Positions 8,620 through 17,285 of a stretch of 47,406 bases of DNA are shown piece by piece. Under the pieces are notes generated by a model. That model made no database searches. It was not told the origin of the DNA and saw nothing but the letters and a program-made list of their open reading frames with translations. The stretch lies in assembly GCA_040383485.1 (NCBI GenBank), contig JBEIDK010000010.1, forward strand, positions 1 to 47,406, given 5' to 3'. Numbering within the stretch: the first letter of the stretch is position 1; each line of letters begins with the position of its first letter. The DNA is from JBEIDK01 sp040383485. Its GTDB lineage: Bacteria > Bacteroidota > Bacteroidia > UBA4408. The position numbers were made by a program, and so were the translations under genes.

Positions 8620-10875
8620 GTGAATATTTATCAATATTTTAATAGTAAAAAAGTGAATAGCAACTTAATATTAGTTGCTATTTTTATTATGAGCTACAAT
8701 TTGCTGGCAGGTTTTCCATTAATGAAATCAAAAATTAATAAGGCAAATGAAGCTTTAGATGTTTACGATTATTTCAAAGCAAAAAAAATATTTTATAGTG
8801 CCATCAAAAAAAACGGAATTGAAGCAAATTATGGATTGGCGGTCATTTATAGTAGAACTGATAATCCATTTTCAAATATTGATTCTGCACTAGTACATAT
8901 TCAAAACTCTCGTTCTGCCTTATTAAAATTATCATGTAGGTATAAGAAAAATGCTTCATCTTTAAATTCGGAAGGAGTAGGTTTTGAGAAAGATGTCATT
9001 AACAAAAAAGAATGCTTATTAAAAAGTGTATTCGTTTTAAAATCCGAGAGTTTATTTTATAAAATAGATTCAATTTTATATACAAAAGCAGTTCAAGTAA
9101 ACACTGTTGAATCATTTAAGAAATATCAGAGTTATTATAAAAATAATCTTGCTTTTAAAGGTCCGTTCTATAACGAGTCAAAAATTCAAATTGGCTCATT
9201 GATATTTAATGAGGCACTGCAGAAAAATAAATCAGAAGCTATTTTAGAGTTATCGGAGAAGTGTGATAGTAGTTTTTGCAACTTTGCATATTCAATTAAA
9301 ACTAAAATACCATCACTACTTATCGAACTTCAATTCGATGAAATGGCTTTTAAAAAAAACATTAAAGAGTATAATAACTTTAGAAATTCTCATCCTAAAA
9401 GTGTTTACGAATTAGCAATTGACGATTCAATCTTTGTACTAAGCACTTTAGAAAATACTGAAAAAAGTTATTATGATTTTATTAAAGCAAATCCACAGAA
9501 TAGAAATATTAATAAAGCATGGCAATTGATTTATAATAGTGCTTCAAACGATAACTCACTCGGTTTTTTTAAAAAATTTTTAGATAGATATCCTGAGTAT
9601 CCTTACATTGAAAATGTAGCAAAGGAATTTAAACTTTCACAAACTGTATTTTATAAAATTCGAAAAAATAAACTTTATGGTTTTTGTGATGCAAATGGAA
9701 ACGAACTAATTAAACCAAGTTACGAATATGTTTCTGATTTTAGTGAAGGATTCTGTGTTGCCTCTTTAAATGGTAAATCAGGTTTTATTGGCAGAAATGG
9801 AGATAATGTAATACCATTTATATATGATGAAGCTGAAAGTTTTCAAAATGGGTTAGCAATTGTAAAAAAGGAAAATAAATATCATGTAATAAATAAAAAA
9901 AACGACATCTTATATACTTCTGAATCTGAAATCAACGACTATTCTGAAAAGTTGTGTGTAGTTAAAAAAGGAGAAAAATATGGCTACTTAGATGATAAGT
10001 GCAATTTGAAAATTAATTTTGAATTTGACAATGCCTATGATTTTAAAAACGGCTTTGCAGTTGCGGAAAAATCGGGAAAGGTTGGTTTAATTAACTATGA
10101 TGGTAAAACTATTGTTGACTTTGATTATGAGTGGATAGATAATTTTTATGGCAAAATTTACAAAATTCAAACAGAAGAGAGTGTTAAATTAATTAATGTA
10201 GATAATGGTTCGATTATACTCGATAATTGTGATTTTATTGACTTAATAAGTGATGGGTTAGCTGCCTTTAATAGAGACGAGAAGGTTGGATATATCGATT
10301 CATTAGGTAATATTCTAATTACTCCTCAATTTGAAATGAATGAGGAAACAAAACTACAGCAACAATTTGTAAATGGTTATGCATTAGTTATGTATAAAGG
10401 AAAGAATACCTTAATTGACAAAACTGGAAAGAAAGTTTTACCTTATAATTATCAATCAATACGAAAACCTTCTTCAGGAATTATTGCTGTTAAAAAGAAA
10501 AACAAATGGGGTTACGTTGATTTAAGAAACGATATTAAGATAAAATTTCAATACCAGGAAGCATCTGGTTTTGTAGACGGTTTTGCAATGGTTAAACTAA
10601 AGAACAAATCTATTTTAATTGATACTACAGGAAATGTAAAACTAAAAATTCATAACCAAAAAATAGAATTTCTAGGCCATGAGTATTTAGTTATTGATAA
10701 TGCAACACATAAAAATTTTACTGATTTAAAATTTAATACTATTGTATCTGATATTGATGAAATAAAGCCATTTATGAATAATCTTTGGCAAATAGACAAG
10801 GCAGGTAAAATGGCTTATTTTGATTATGTTCACAAGGTTTTTATTTGGAAAGAAGAAGGATTTGTACTTAACTAG
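8620..10875 (+). CDS. WG-repeat protein with helical N-terminal half
   Basis: 751 aa from a GTG one base after the kinase stop; this start keeps the basic/hydrophobic leader (KKVNSNLILVAIFIMS) as a signal peptide. Residues about 35-340 are helical and resemble TPR/SEL1-type solenoids. Residues about 350-720 hold about eight WG (KWG) beta repeats, recognisable from KLYGFCDANGNELIKPSYE, GEKYGYLDDKCN, EKVGYIDSLGNILITPQFE and NKWGYVDLRND. WG repeats are common in Bacteroidota and have no established general activity. The location is probably periplasmic or surface. Its place in a unit with cytoplasmic nucleotide and replication genes gives no obvious functional clue. Confidence 0.8.
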   Translation: MNIYQYFNSKKVNSNLILVAIFIMSYNLLAGFPLMKSKINKANEALDVYDYFKAKKIFYSAIKKNGIEANYGLAVIYSRTDNPFSNIDSALVHIQNSRSALLKLSCRYKKNASSLNSEGVGFEKDVINKKECLLKSVFVLKSESLFYKIDSILYTKAVQVNTVESFKKYQSYYKNNLAFKGPFYNESKIQIGSLIFNEALQKNKSEAILELSEKCDSSFCNFAYSIKTKIPSLLIELQFDEMAFKKNIKEYNNFRNSHPKSVYELAIDDSIFVLSTLENTEKSYYDFIKANPQNRNINKAWQLIYNSASNDNSLGFFKKFLDRYPEYPYIENVAKEFKLSQTVFYKIRKNKLYGFCDANGNELIKPSYEYVSDFSEGFCVASLNGKSGFIGRNGDNVIPFIYDEAESFQNGLAIVKKENKYHVINKKNDILYTSESEINDYSEKLCVVKKGEKYGYLDDKCNLKINFEFDNAYDFKNGFAVAEKSGKVGLINYDGKTIVDFDYEWIDNFYGKIYKIQTEESVKLINVDNGSIILDNCDFIDLISDGLAAFNRDEKVGYIDSLGNILITPQFEMNEETKLQQQFVNGYALVMYKGKNTLIDKTGKKVLPYNYQSIRKPSSGIIAVKKKNKWGYVDLRNDIKIKFQYQEASGFVDGFAMVKLKNKSILIDTTGNVKLKIHNQKIEFLGHEYLVIDNATHKNFTDLKFNTIVSDIDEIKPFMNNLWQIDKAGKMAYFDYVHKVFIWKEEGFVLN

Positions 10876-10889
10876 TTAATGATTAAAAA

Positions 10890-11180
10890 ATGAGGTATAG
10901 TAATAGTCAAAGTATTAAAGAAGTTATTGAAAATTATGTAAGAGCATTTAAATTCTCGGATAAACTTACTGAAGTTAAAATTCAAGAATGTTGGGAGAAT
11001 CTAATGGGGTTGTCAATTGCAAAACACACTACAAAACTTGAAATAAGAAAAAATGTTCTCTATATTCTAATTGATAATGCTTCACTAAAAAGCGAATTGT
11101 CATTTGCAAAGCAGCGAATTGCCGATGCAATTAATAAGTCATTAGGAAAAAAAGTTGTTGAAGAAGTAGTTATTTTATAA
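10890..11180 (+). CDS. DUF721 / DciA-like protein
   Basis: 96 aa, a complete short DUF721 domain: an N-terminal helix, the WENLMG segment in place of the family's WxxxVG, then a beta-hairpin (LEIRKNVLYILI), the SLKSELSF turn and FAKQRIADAINKSLG. DUF721 includes DciA, which helps load the replicative helicase DnaB in most bacteria without DnaC. A role at replication initiation is inferred from family membership. It sits 14 bp after the WG gene and 6 bp before the RimB-like gene. Confidence 0.85.
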   Translation: MRYSNSQSIKEVIENYVRAFKFSDKLTEVKIQECWENLMGLSIAKHTTKLEIRKNVLYILIDNASLKSELSFAKQRIADAINKSLGKKVVEEVVIL

Positions 11181-11186
11181 TTTATT

Positions 11187-11612
11187 ATGCTAAAAACATT
11201 AATTGGCAAATGTGAATTTATTTCATTTCCGAGTTTAAAGATAAAAAATCTAGAAGCCAAAATAGATACCGGGGCTTTTACCACTGCTTTACATTGTCAT
11301 GATATTTCCGAAAAAATTGTTAATGGTAATAAAGTTTTAAGCTTTAAATTGCTTGATCCTTATCATCCAGAATATAACAATAAGGAAATATTATTTAATG
11401 ACTATGAATTAAAAACGATTAAAAATTCTTTTGGCGAAAGCGAAGACAGATTTGTAATTAAAACTAAAGTTAAAATTGGAAGAAAAAATATTTTGGCTAA
11501 AGTTTCTTTGACAAATAGAGGCAGTATGCGATTCCCGGTTTTGTTAGGGAGAAGAATATTAAAAAATAGATTTATTGTTGATGTAAGTCAAGAATTTTTG
11601 CTCAGTAAATAA
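11187..11612 (+). CDS. RimB-like retropepsin-fold protease (COG4067)
   Basis: 141 aa, the family's usual length. The retropepsin active-site motif is visible as KIDTGAFTTALHC (Asp at residue 28), and the C-terminal family motif is FPVLLGRRILKNRFIVDVS. Proteins of this family are often annotated as ATP-dependent zinc proteases, but the fold is that of an aspartic protease. In Pseudomonas, RimB acts with the RimK glutamate ligase on ribosomal protein S6. No rimK lies next to this gene, so a RimK-linked role is only a possibility. Confidence 0.85.
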   Translation: MLKTLIGKCEFISFPSLKIKNLEAKIDTGAFTTALHCHDISEKIVNGNKVLSFKLLDPYHPEYNNKEILFNDYELKTIKNSFGESEDRFVIKTKVKIGRKNILAKVSLTNRGSMRFPVLLGRRILKNRFIVDVSQEFLLSK

Positions 11613-11698
11613 GTTTAATCATTATTCAACAATCGTTTTAATTTTAATAGCGCCGCTTGATTTTCTGGCAATGCTAAACTACTTAAAATTTTATTCTT

Positions 11699-13912
11699 TT
11701 ATTTCATTGTTAAATGCCAACTCAAAGAAATATTATCAGGTTTTTTGTTGTGTAACTGAAAATCAATTACATCAATTTTTCCATCAAACCAATACCCACA
11801 ATATTGATATAATGCATCGTTTGAGTAATCTTGAATATTAAATGTGTTGGAATAAAATGCATCCATTGGAGTTCCCAAGGTTTTAATTAAACTCTTATTG
11901 CCATTCGGTTCAATAGGGAATTCTTTAAATCTATCGCGCATCTGTAAAATAATTACACCACTTGTATTGGACGAAATCCAATCACGAAAAGTATACAAGA
12001 ATTTAACTGAAGTTTGTATTCCGTAATTATCTCTAGCCCCGGCATCCATGACTTCAATAACAGGCACACTTGGCAATGAAACAACTGGAGTAATATATGG
12101 AAAGGTGCCACTCATTCTTAAAGCACTTGTGAAAAGTAAATTATTAGCATTCTGTTTTTCGAAAAATTTAGAAAATTCAATTCCTTCAATATTAGGTAAA
12201 TAGTTAAGGTTATTTGAATGTTCATAATGTGTTAGAAAAGAAACGGGCTGCGAAGATATATACATTTTACGGCCGTCATTTACAATACTTGGAGTTAGAA
12301 TCATAAGTGGAATTTTTGCTTCACTTTCAAGTTTCTGATAATCTTTAAGTCGTTTGTTTTTGAAAATATTTTCCAGATTATTATTTAAACCACTTTCAAA
12401 TGCATAGCCTCTGTCCATTTTATATTTATAGTTTCCGTCCTTAAATGTTTGTAATCTGAAAAATAAATCATTAACAGCAATAGAAAAAGCAATTGGATTC
12501 AAGATGTCTCTTGAAATATTTTCTCGGTAGCGCTTATTATGAATATTAAATGTGGAATCTATTTGTTTCTTTAAATACAATTCACGCAAATATGCTGCCC
12601 CAACCATTCCGCCAGAAGCACCAGTCATTAAAAAAGTATGATTTAGTAGTTCACCGTTCAATATATTATCTGAAAACTGAAGAACTTCAAATGTCCATAA
12701 TGACGAACGCAGACCACCGCCACTTGTATTTAATAAGATTAATTTAGGTTTGTGGCTGTTTGAAATTGAGTTCTTACTATTTTTTATTCGCCATTTGTTC
12801 AAAATTTCGAGCATGTTTTGTTTGTCGTACTCTAATGTTTTTTTATCCGAGTTATAGTAATTAAGATTTTCTGGCGAATAGCTTGATTTTTCATTTTCAT
12901 AATTTAGACCAAAGGCTTGACTTTGAGCATAAAAGAAACTAGTGCTAAATAAATAATTAAAAACTAAAAATATTAAGAATGTAACAAATGTACTCCAACC
13001 TCTAAACCAAGTATGCAAAGCACTTGTAACCATTAAATATAATGTAAACATTAAAAAAACACTTACCCCAGCTGGCATTGCAAGAATGGGAATATTCCTA
13101 AATAGGCCAAGTGACAATACTGTAATTACAACAAAAATTTCAAATACAGCGGCATTCCTATGGTTTTGACGAAATACATCTAGTAAATTTTCCTTATCGT
13201 AATGACTGACGTCTCTCGCAATTTTTATTTTTCTAAAATTACTAATATATGTTTCCACATGCCAGTCTCTACTCTCCTTACTATTAATATTTTTTATTGA
13301 CATGTTTTTTCTGAATACTACCCTATTTGTTTTATTTTTTTTTATATCATCTTGCTCAATAGTGTTTATACCAAATAGTTTAAAAATGTCTTTGTTAAAC
13401 CTGAAAAAATAACTCAATGCTAAAAATGTGAATAAGAAAATACCAATTATGAAACCAATAATATCGGACCATATTTTAAGATGTGAAGTAAACTGGTCTT
13501 GATATTGAAACTGATATATATTAAAACAATAAACGATAATAAATACAATGGGCACAATGCAGTTATTAAGACAAAATTTTAAAAATGGATTTGATAAAGT
13601 AGCTAAGAAAGGAAAGCGGAAACCATTTATAATGTAACTAGAAATATTAAATGCCATTATAAAACCACCACATGCAAAGCCAACCAAAAAATAGGATAAA
13701 AAATTTACATTATTGAGATATTCTGGGTTAAGAAATAAGTAGGGGACTCCATATTTAGCAGCTATATTTTTTGTAATAAAGCCGAACAGAACTGCCCAAA
13801 AAACTAAAAGTAATTGGTTTTTTTTTAGCTGAACAAATAGGAGTTGAATTGGGAAAAAATAAGCTATATACTTATACCATTGGTTAGATACTATTTTTCT
13901 ATAAAAGTTCAC
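11699..13912 (-). CDS. Polytopic membrane protein with patatin-like phospholipase domain
   Basis: 737 aa from a GTG at 13912. The N-terminal half (to about residue 330) has roughly seven membrane segments in two groups, separated by a charged loop at about 180-250. The C-terminal half is a patatin-type lipase: oxyanion loop NTSGGGLRSS (about 396-404), nucleophile elbow GASGG (Ser433) and catalytic Asp in DAGARDNYG (D623). Both dyad residues are present, so serine lipase or phospholipase activity at the membrane is expected. The large membrane half is unlike the short bacterial patatins (about 300 aa). It ends 86 bp from the convergent RimB-like gene. Confidence 0.85.
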   Translation of the reverse strand: MNFYRKIVSNQWYKYIAYFFPIQLLFVQLKKNQLLLVFWAVLFGFITKNIAAKYGVPYLFLNPEYLNNVNFLSYFLVGFACGGFIMAFNISSYIINGFRFPFLATLSNPFLKFCLNNCIVPIVFIIVYCFNIYQFQYQDQFTSHLKIWSDIIGFIIGIFLFTFLALSYFFRFNKDIFKLFGINTIEQDDIKKNKTNRVVFRKNMSIKNINSKESRDWHVETYISNFRKIKIARDVSHYDKENLLDVFRQNHRNAAVFEIFVVITVLSLGLFRNIPILAMPAGVSVFLMFTLYLMVTSALHTWFRGWSTFVTFLIFLVFNYLFSTSFFYAQSQAFGLNYENEKSSYSPENLNYYNSDKKTLEYDKQNMLEILNKWRIKNSKNSISNSHKPKLILLNTSGGGLRSSLWTFEVLQFSDNILNGELLNHTFLMTGASGGMVGAAYLRELYLKKQIDSTFNIHNKRYRENISRDILNPIAFSIAVNDLFFRLQTFKDGNYKYKMDRGYAFESGLNNNLENIFKNKRLKDYQKLESEAKIPLMILTPSIVNDGRKMYISSQPVSFLTHYEHSNNLNYLPNIEGIEFSKFFEKQNANNLLFTSALRMSGTFPYITPVVSLPSVPVIEVMDAGARDNYGIQTSVKFLYTFRDWISSNTSGVIILQMRDRFKEFPIEPNGNKSLIKTLGTPMDAFYSNTFNIQDYSNDALYQYCGYWFDGKIDVIDFQLHNKKPDNISLSWHLTMK

Positions 13913-14041
13913 GAAAAAGTATTTCTTATTTTTAGTAATAATAATTAAAAATTATTTCTCAATAAAATTAAATACTACATACTTAACAAAACCTCTTAAA
14001 ATGAATTTTAAAGTATGTGAAAAAAAATCTGAATTTATGTT

Positions 14042-14575
14042 TTATTTTTTTCTTAGTTTCTTATAAACATTGATTGCAATTAATAATACAATGATTGTTA
14101 GGGCTAATCCAAATACACCATAAAGCCAATTGAGGGTATCCTTTAGAACAACTAAAAAAACAACAGCAACAAGAATTACAGTTGCAATCTCATTGAAAAC
14201 TCTAAGTTTAAATGAATTATATTTGACAATACCATTTTGTTGTTGTTTTCTAATATTACCGCATTGAAAATGATAGAGAGTTAAAAGAAGAATAAAAATT
14301 AATTTTATTATCATCCAAGGTTGTTCTAAATAAGATGGTATTTGGTAAATCATCCAGAAGCCAAAAATATAAGTAAGTATCATGGCGGGCCATGTAATAC
14401 CGAACCATAAACGTTTTTGCATAATAACGAATTGCTTTTGCAGGGCATCTTTAATCAAGATAGTTTCATTTTCTGCTTCAGCAAAATAAATAAAAAGCCT
14501 TGGGATGTAGAATAAACCTGCAAACCAACATACTACAAAAATTATATGTAAAGCTTTTATATAAAGTAAACTCAT
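14042..14575 (-). CDS. hemJ: HemJ-type protoporphyrinogen IX oxidase (CopD-like)
   Basis: 177 aa with four to five membrane segments. The N-terminal KALHIIFVVCWFAGLFYIPR is characteristic of HemJ; the conserved His (H10) and the Lys in WMIIKL (K91), which matter for haem binding and activity in the family, are both present. HemJ converts protoporphyrinogen IX to protoporphyrin IX in the inner membrane. There is no haem operon nearby; it stands between the patatin gene and a response regulator on the same strand. Confidence 0.87.
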   Translation of the reverse strand: MSLLYIKALHIIFVVCWFAGLFYIPRLFIYFAEAENETILIKDALQKQFVIMQKRLWFGITWPAMILTYIFGFWMIYQIPSYLEQPWMIIKLIFILLLTLYHFQCGNIRKQQQNGIVKYNSFKLRVFNEIATVILVAVVFLVVLKDTLNWLYGVFGLALTIIVLLIAINVYKKLRKK

Positions 14576-14625
14576 TATTTATTAATAATATATATAAGGA
14601 TAATAACTAAAAGAGTAGCTTACAT

Positions 14626-15042
14626 TTATTTATTTTGAATAATAATCTGTAGTTCTTTAAGATGTTCAGCAGTTAATGGCTTATTTAAAAAAGTAATTAC
14701 ATTAGGGTATGTTTTTGCTCTATTAATGTCTTCAATATCTATACTTGAAGTGATAAATGCAATTTTAATGTTATCTGTTATTCTTGGTTCTAAATTATTA
14801 AATTCATCAATAAAGCCAAAGCCGTCTTGATTAGGCATGTTTAAATCTAATAAAATTAATGTTGGTAATAGTGATAAAGGTAAAGCAGGTACTCTCTCAA
14901 AATTTTTAAAAAAATCAATTGCGCTAAAACTGCTCGTATGTACATAAATTTTGTCTGCAAAACCAAAATTTTGAATTGTTTTTTGATTGATAAAAGCATC
15001 AATATCGCTATCATCAATAAGCATAACTATATTTTTTTGCAT
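14626..15042 (-). CDS. Single-domain response regulator
   Basis: 138 aa, a receiver domain only. Acidic pocket D10/D11 (LIDDSD), phosphoacceptor D66 in LLDLNMP, the Ser pair in FITSS and the Lys in FLNKPL are all in place. With no output domain it must act through protein-protein contacts, as CheY-like or phosphorelay proteins do. No histidine kinase is encoded nearby. It lies 50 bp upstream of hemJ on the same strand. Confidence 0.93.
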   Translation of the reverse strand: MQKNIVMLIDDSDIDAFINQKTIQNFGFADKIYVHTSSFSAIDFFKNFERVPALPLSLLPTLILLDLNMPNQDGFGFIDEFNNLEPRITDNIKIAFITSSIDIEDINRAKTYPNVITFLNKPLTAEHLKELQIIIQNK

Positions 15043-15087
15043 AATACTAACTATTATTTAAGGGTCAGAGACGCAACATTATATAAA

Positions 15088-15131
15088 AAAAACTCAAACT
15101 CAAATAATATATTTATTGAGTTTGAGTTTTT
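15088..15131 (-). terminator. Intrinsic terminator after the DUF3078 gene
   Basis: A perfect 16-bp A/T-rich stem (AAAAACTCAAACTCAA with its complement at 15116-15131) and a 12-nt loop lie 29 bp past the stop of the minus-strand DUF3078 gene. The terminal A and T runs give a U tract on either strand. Confidence 0.8.
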
Positions 15132-15159
15132 CACCAAATTATTAGTAAAAATTTAAGCA

Positions 15160-16161
15160 CTATTTTAGCTTGTATGAAAAACCAATTCCTAATACATTCT
15201 TTAATTGTATTCCTTTTCCATAAGTGTATTTATAATCAAGCAATCCGGATTTAGAATTACTAGAAACATCAACAGTTTTAGGCACTAAAATGTCATCATC
15301 ATAAACTAATTGACCAATAATGCTTGCAGCTAAATATTTATTTATTTTCATAATTATATTCCAGTTCCATGTAACATCAATATTTTTTCGATTAACCTTA
15401 TTCACATCAGTATAATTATTAAACAATTGTATCATTGTTTTTAAATCCACATTTTTGAAAATGTTTACTTTGTTATATTGTATAACTGCCGAAGCGCCGA
15501 ATTCAAACCTAGTTTTTTCACCTTGCACTGTTAATCCATTAACATCAATGTATGATTTATTGACCCCTCCAACACCAAGGTCAGCAAGCATTTGGTCATT
15601 TACTATGGTTAACTTACCTGTTGCAGGAGAAAGAAATGCTTCAAAAAAACTGTTAGGTTTATAAGTAAAACCTAAAGCTGCTGTTATAAATGCAGGAGCA
15701 AGAATATTCGATTTATAATTTTCTGTAGTAAAATCAGGGGCTGCATAACCCTTGTCAAATTGAGATAAGAAGTTTACGTTGCCAGAATAGAACCATTTTT
15801 CAGTAGCCTTTCTGCTGTATTTAGAGTTTATTTGAAGGACATCATCACTTTTTCTCCAAAAATTATCTGCTAATCCTGGTTTTGAAGAAGTTACCTTTCC
15901 CAAATCAAAGTTTCTAACTGTTCCATAAGAACCCAGAAAATCTGTTCTCCATAAATTATTTCCTTTCTCATATTTAATAGTGTAATTTAAAGCAGCGTTA
16001 AATGCCAAATTACTTTGTCCACCCGGAGCCCATTGGTAAAATGTTGATTGATTAAAGTTTACTAGTACACCCCCAAAACGACTCCAACTAGAATCTTTTT
16101 GAGCATACGACAATAAATTTATACTCATGATACTAATGGTTAATAGTAATTTAGTTTTCAT
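15160..16161 (-). CDS. DUF3078 outer-membrane protein
   Basis: 333 aa. Signal peptide MKTKLLLTISIMSINLLSYA, then QKDSSWSRFGGVLVNFNQST and FYQWAPGGQSNLAFNAALN, the hallmark start of the DUF3078 family of Bacteroidota. The remaining sequence alternates aromatic strands and polar turns to the C-terminal strand VLGIGFSYKLK, as in an outer-membrane barrel. The function of the family is not established. An exact TATTTTTG promoter element lies 25 nt upstream, and a hairpin terminator follows. Confidence 0.85.
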   Translation of the reverse strand: MKTKLLLTISIMSINLLSYAQKDSSWSRFGGVLVNFNQSTFYQWAPGGQSNLAFNAALNYTIKYEKGNNLWRTDFLGSYGTVRNFDLGKVTSSKPGLADNFWRKSDDVLQINSKYSRKATEKWFYSGNVNFLSQFDKGYAAPDFTTENYKSNILAPAFITAALGFTYKPNSFFEAFLSPATGKLTIVNDQMLADLGVGGVNKSYIDVNGLTVQGEKTRFEFGASAVIQYNKVNIFKNVDLKTMIQLFNNYTDVNKVNRKNIDVTWNWNIIMKINKYLAASIIGQLVYDDDILVPKTVDVSSNSKSGLLDYKYTYGKGIQLKNVLGIGFSYKLK

Positions 16162-16185
16162 TTAGCTATGTTTTAAAAATTTCGA

Positions 16186-16193
16186 CAAAAATA
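16186..16193 (-). promoter_or_regulatory. Putative -7 promoter element of the DUF3078 gene
   Basis: Minus strand TATTTTTG matches TAnnTTTG exactly, 24 nt upstream of the ATG at 16161. No clear -33 TTG. Confidence 0.45.
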
Positions 16194-16251
16194 GTATATG
16201 TTCATAATAATTTAAACTTTTTATAATGCTTTTTCAGTAGTTTATCGAAAT

Positions 16252-16275
16252 AAAAAAACCAACGAAATTCGCTGG
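16252..16275 (-). terminator. Intrinsic terminator after the coiled-coil membrane protein gene
   Basis: On the minus strand CCAGCGAA / TTCGTTGG forms an 8-bp stem with one G-U pair, followed directly by seven T. It lies 36 bp past the stop at 16311. The G-U pair exists only on the minus strand, which supports this orientation. Confidence 0.75.
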
Positions 16276-16310
16276 CCTTTTATTTATTTGAAATGAAATT
16301 TCTTATGTCA

Positions 16311-17228
16311 TTATTTTAAATCAAAGGTCGTTTCACCTAACTTTTCATTGTCAACAAATACCTCTGCTTTATACTTTCCCTCTTTTAATTTTTCTTTGTC
16401 TTTAGGAGTATAGTATAAACATACATCTTGAGCTTGTCCAGAATAATTAATCGGTTTTTTTACACTGAAATAGTCTTTTGTACCACCGGCATTAAACATA
16501 TTTGAGTCGTCTTTACTTGTTACTAAAACTTGCCCATCAGGAGTAGTAATTTTTGCATATAATGTTCTATCACCTTTTTTGGCAATACTATTTTCTCCTA
16601 AAATAAAGCAAGTTCTCAATTTATCAGCTCTACGTGCTTTTGTTGTTGATATTTCTTTGTCTCCTTTTATTCTTATTCCATCAGAAAAAACTTCGTATGC
16701 CTTAAGCTTAGAGCCCAATTCTACTTTTGCCGTTAAATCTGTTTTTTCTTGAGTAAGTTGATTTGTTTTACCTTTTTCGCTTTCCAAATCACCTTTAACA
16801 ATAGTGTTTTCTTCTTTCAAAGCCTTGTTAACAACATTCAGCGAATCTATTTGTCGAACGTATGACTGCAAAGAATTTTTCAGATTAAGAATTTCAGCTT
16901 TTAGCTTTGAAATCATTCCGGCATTACCTTTAAACTTTTCTAACTTTACAGATAATTCTTCAAGCTCTTCTTTTTTACCATCTAACTCGCTTTGTAATTG
17001 TTTATTGCTTGTTTCTAATCCATCAAATGCTTTTTGAACATCGGCCAGTTGGGTTTTTGCTAAATCAAAATCATTGCTAAGCTTGTCTTTTTCTACAATA
17101 ACAATTTCTTTTTCATTCTTTTGGTTCATTAATTCATAACCTAGAAAGGCGCTGAGTGCAGCAAATAAAATTGATAAAATTGCAAACAACTTGTTGCTTG
17201 AAGCCTTTTTTTCTTTTGAATCTTCCAT
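16311..17228 (-). CDS. Membrane-anchored coiled-coil protein
   Basis: 305 aa from the ATG at 17228 (MEDSKEKKASSNKL); an in-frame TTG at 17255 is less likely because it lies inside the promoter element. Residues about 13-32 form one membrane helix (LFAILSILFAALSAFLGYEL). Residues about 35-170 are a long coiled coil rich in K, E, L and Q. Residues about 175-305 form a beta-rich C-terminal domain (LKAYEVFSDGIRIKG ... KYKAEVFVDNEKLGETTFDL). Topology suggests a periplasmic coiled coil. I do not recognise the family beyond its frequent occurrence in Bacteroidota. It is divergent from comF, with the two promoter elements nearly touching. Confidence 0.75.
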   Translation of the reverse strand: MEDSKEKKASSNKLFAILSILFAALSAFLGYELMNQKNEKEIVIVEKDKLSNDFDLAKTQLADVQKAFDGLETSNKQLQSELDGKKEELEELSVKLEKFKGNAGMISKLKAEILNLKNSLQSYVRQIDSLNVVNKALKEENTIVKGDLESEKGKTNQLTQEKTDLTAKVELGSKLKAYEVFSDGIRIKGDKEISTTKARRADKLRTCFILGENSIAKKGDRTLYAKITTPDGQVLVTSKDDSNMFNAGGTKDYFSVKKPINYSGQAQDVCLYYTPKDKEKLKEGKYKAEVFVDNEKLGETTFDLK

Positions 17229-17252
17229 AATTTGTATATTATTTAATAAAAA

Positions 17253-17282
17253 CAAAAGTAAGTTTATATTTGAAGTAACAAA
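17253..17282 (-). promoter_or_regulatory. Promoter of the coiled-coil membrane protein gene
   Basis: On the minus strand TTTG (17279-17282), an 18-nt spacer and TACTTTTG (17253-17260) together match the Bacteroidota -33/-7 promoter. The ATG at 17228 follows 24 nt later. It overlaps the comF promoter element. Confidence 0.6.
17265..17272 (+). promoter_or_regulatory. Putative -7 promoter element of comF
   Basis: TATATTTG is an exact TAnnTTTG match, 13 nt upstream of the ComF start. It falls inside the -33 to -7 spacer of the divergent promoter. Confidence 0.45.
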
Positions 17283-17285
17283 TTA

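Noticed and set aside
13716..13736. TATTCTGGGTTAAG inside the patatin gene resembles the MITE right end
   Set aside because: It is part of the coding frame (LNPEYLN), has no partner inverted end nearby and no target duplication; chance similarity.
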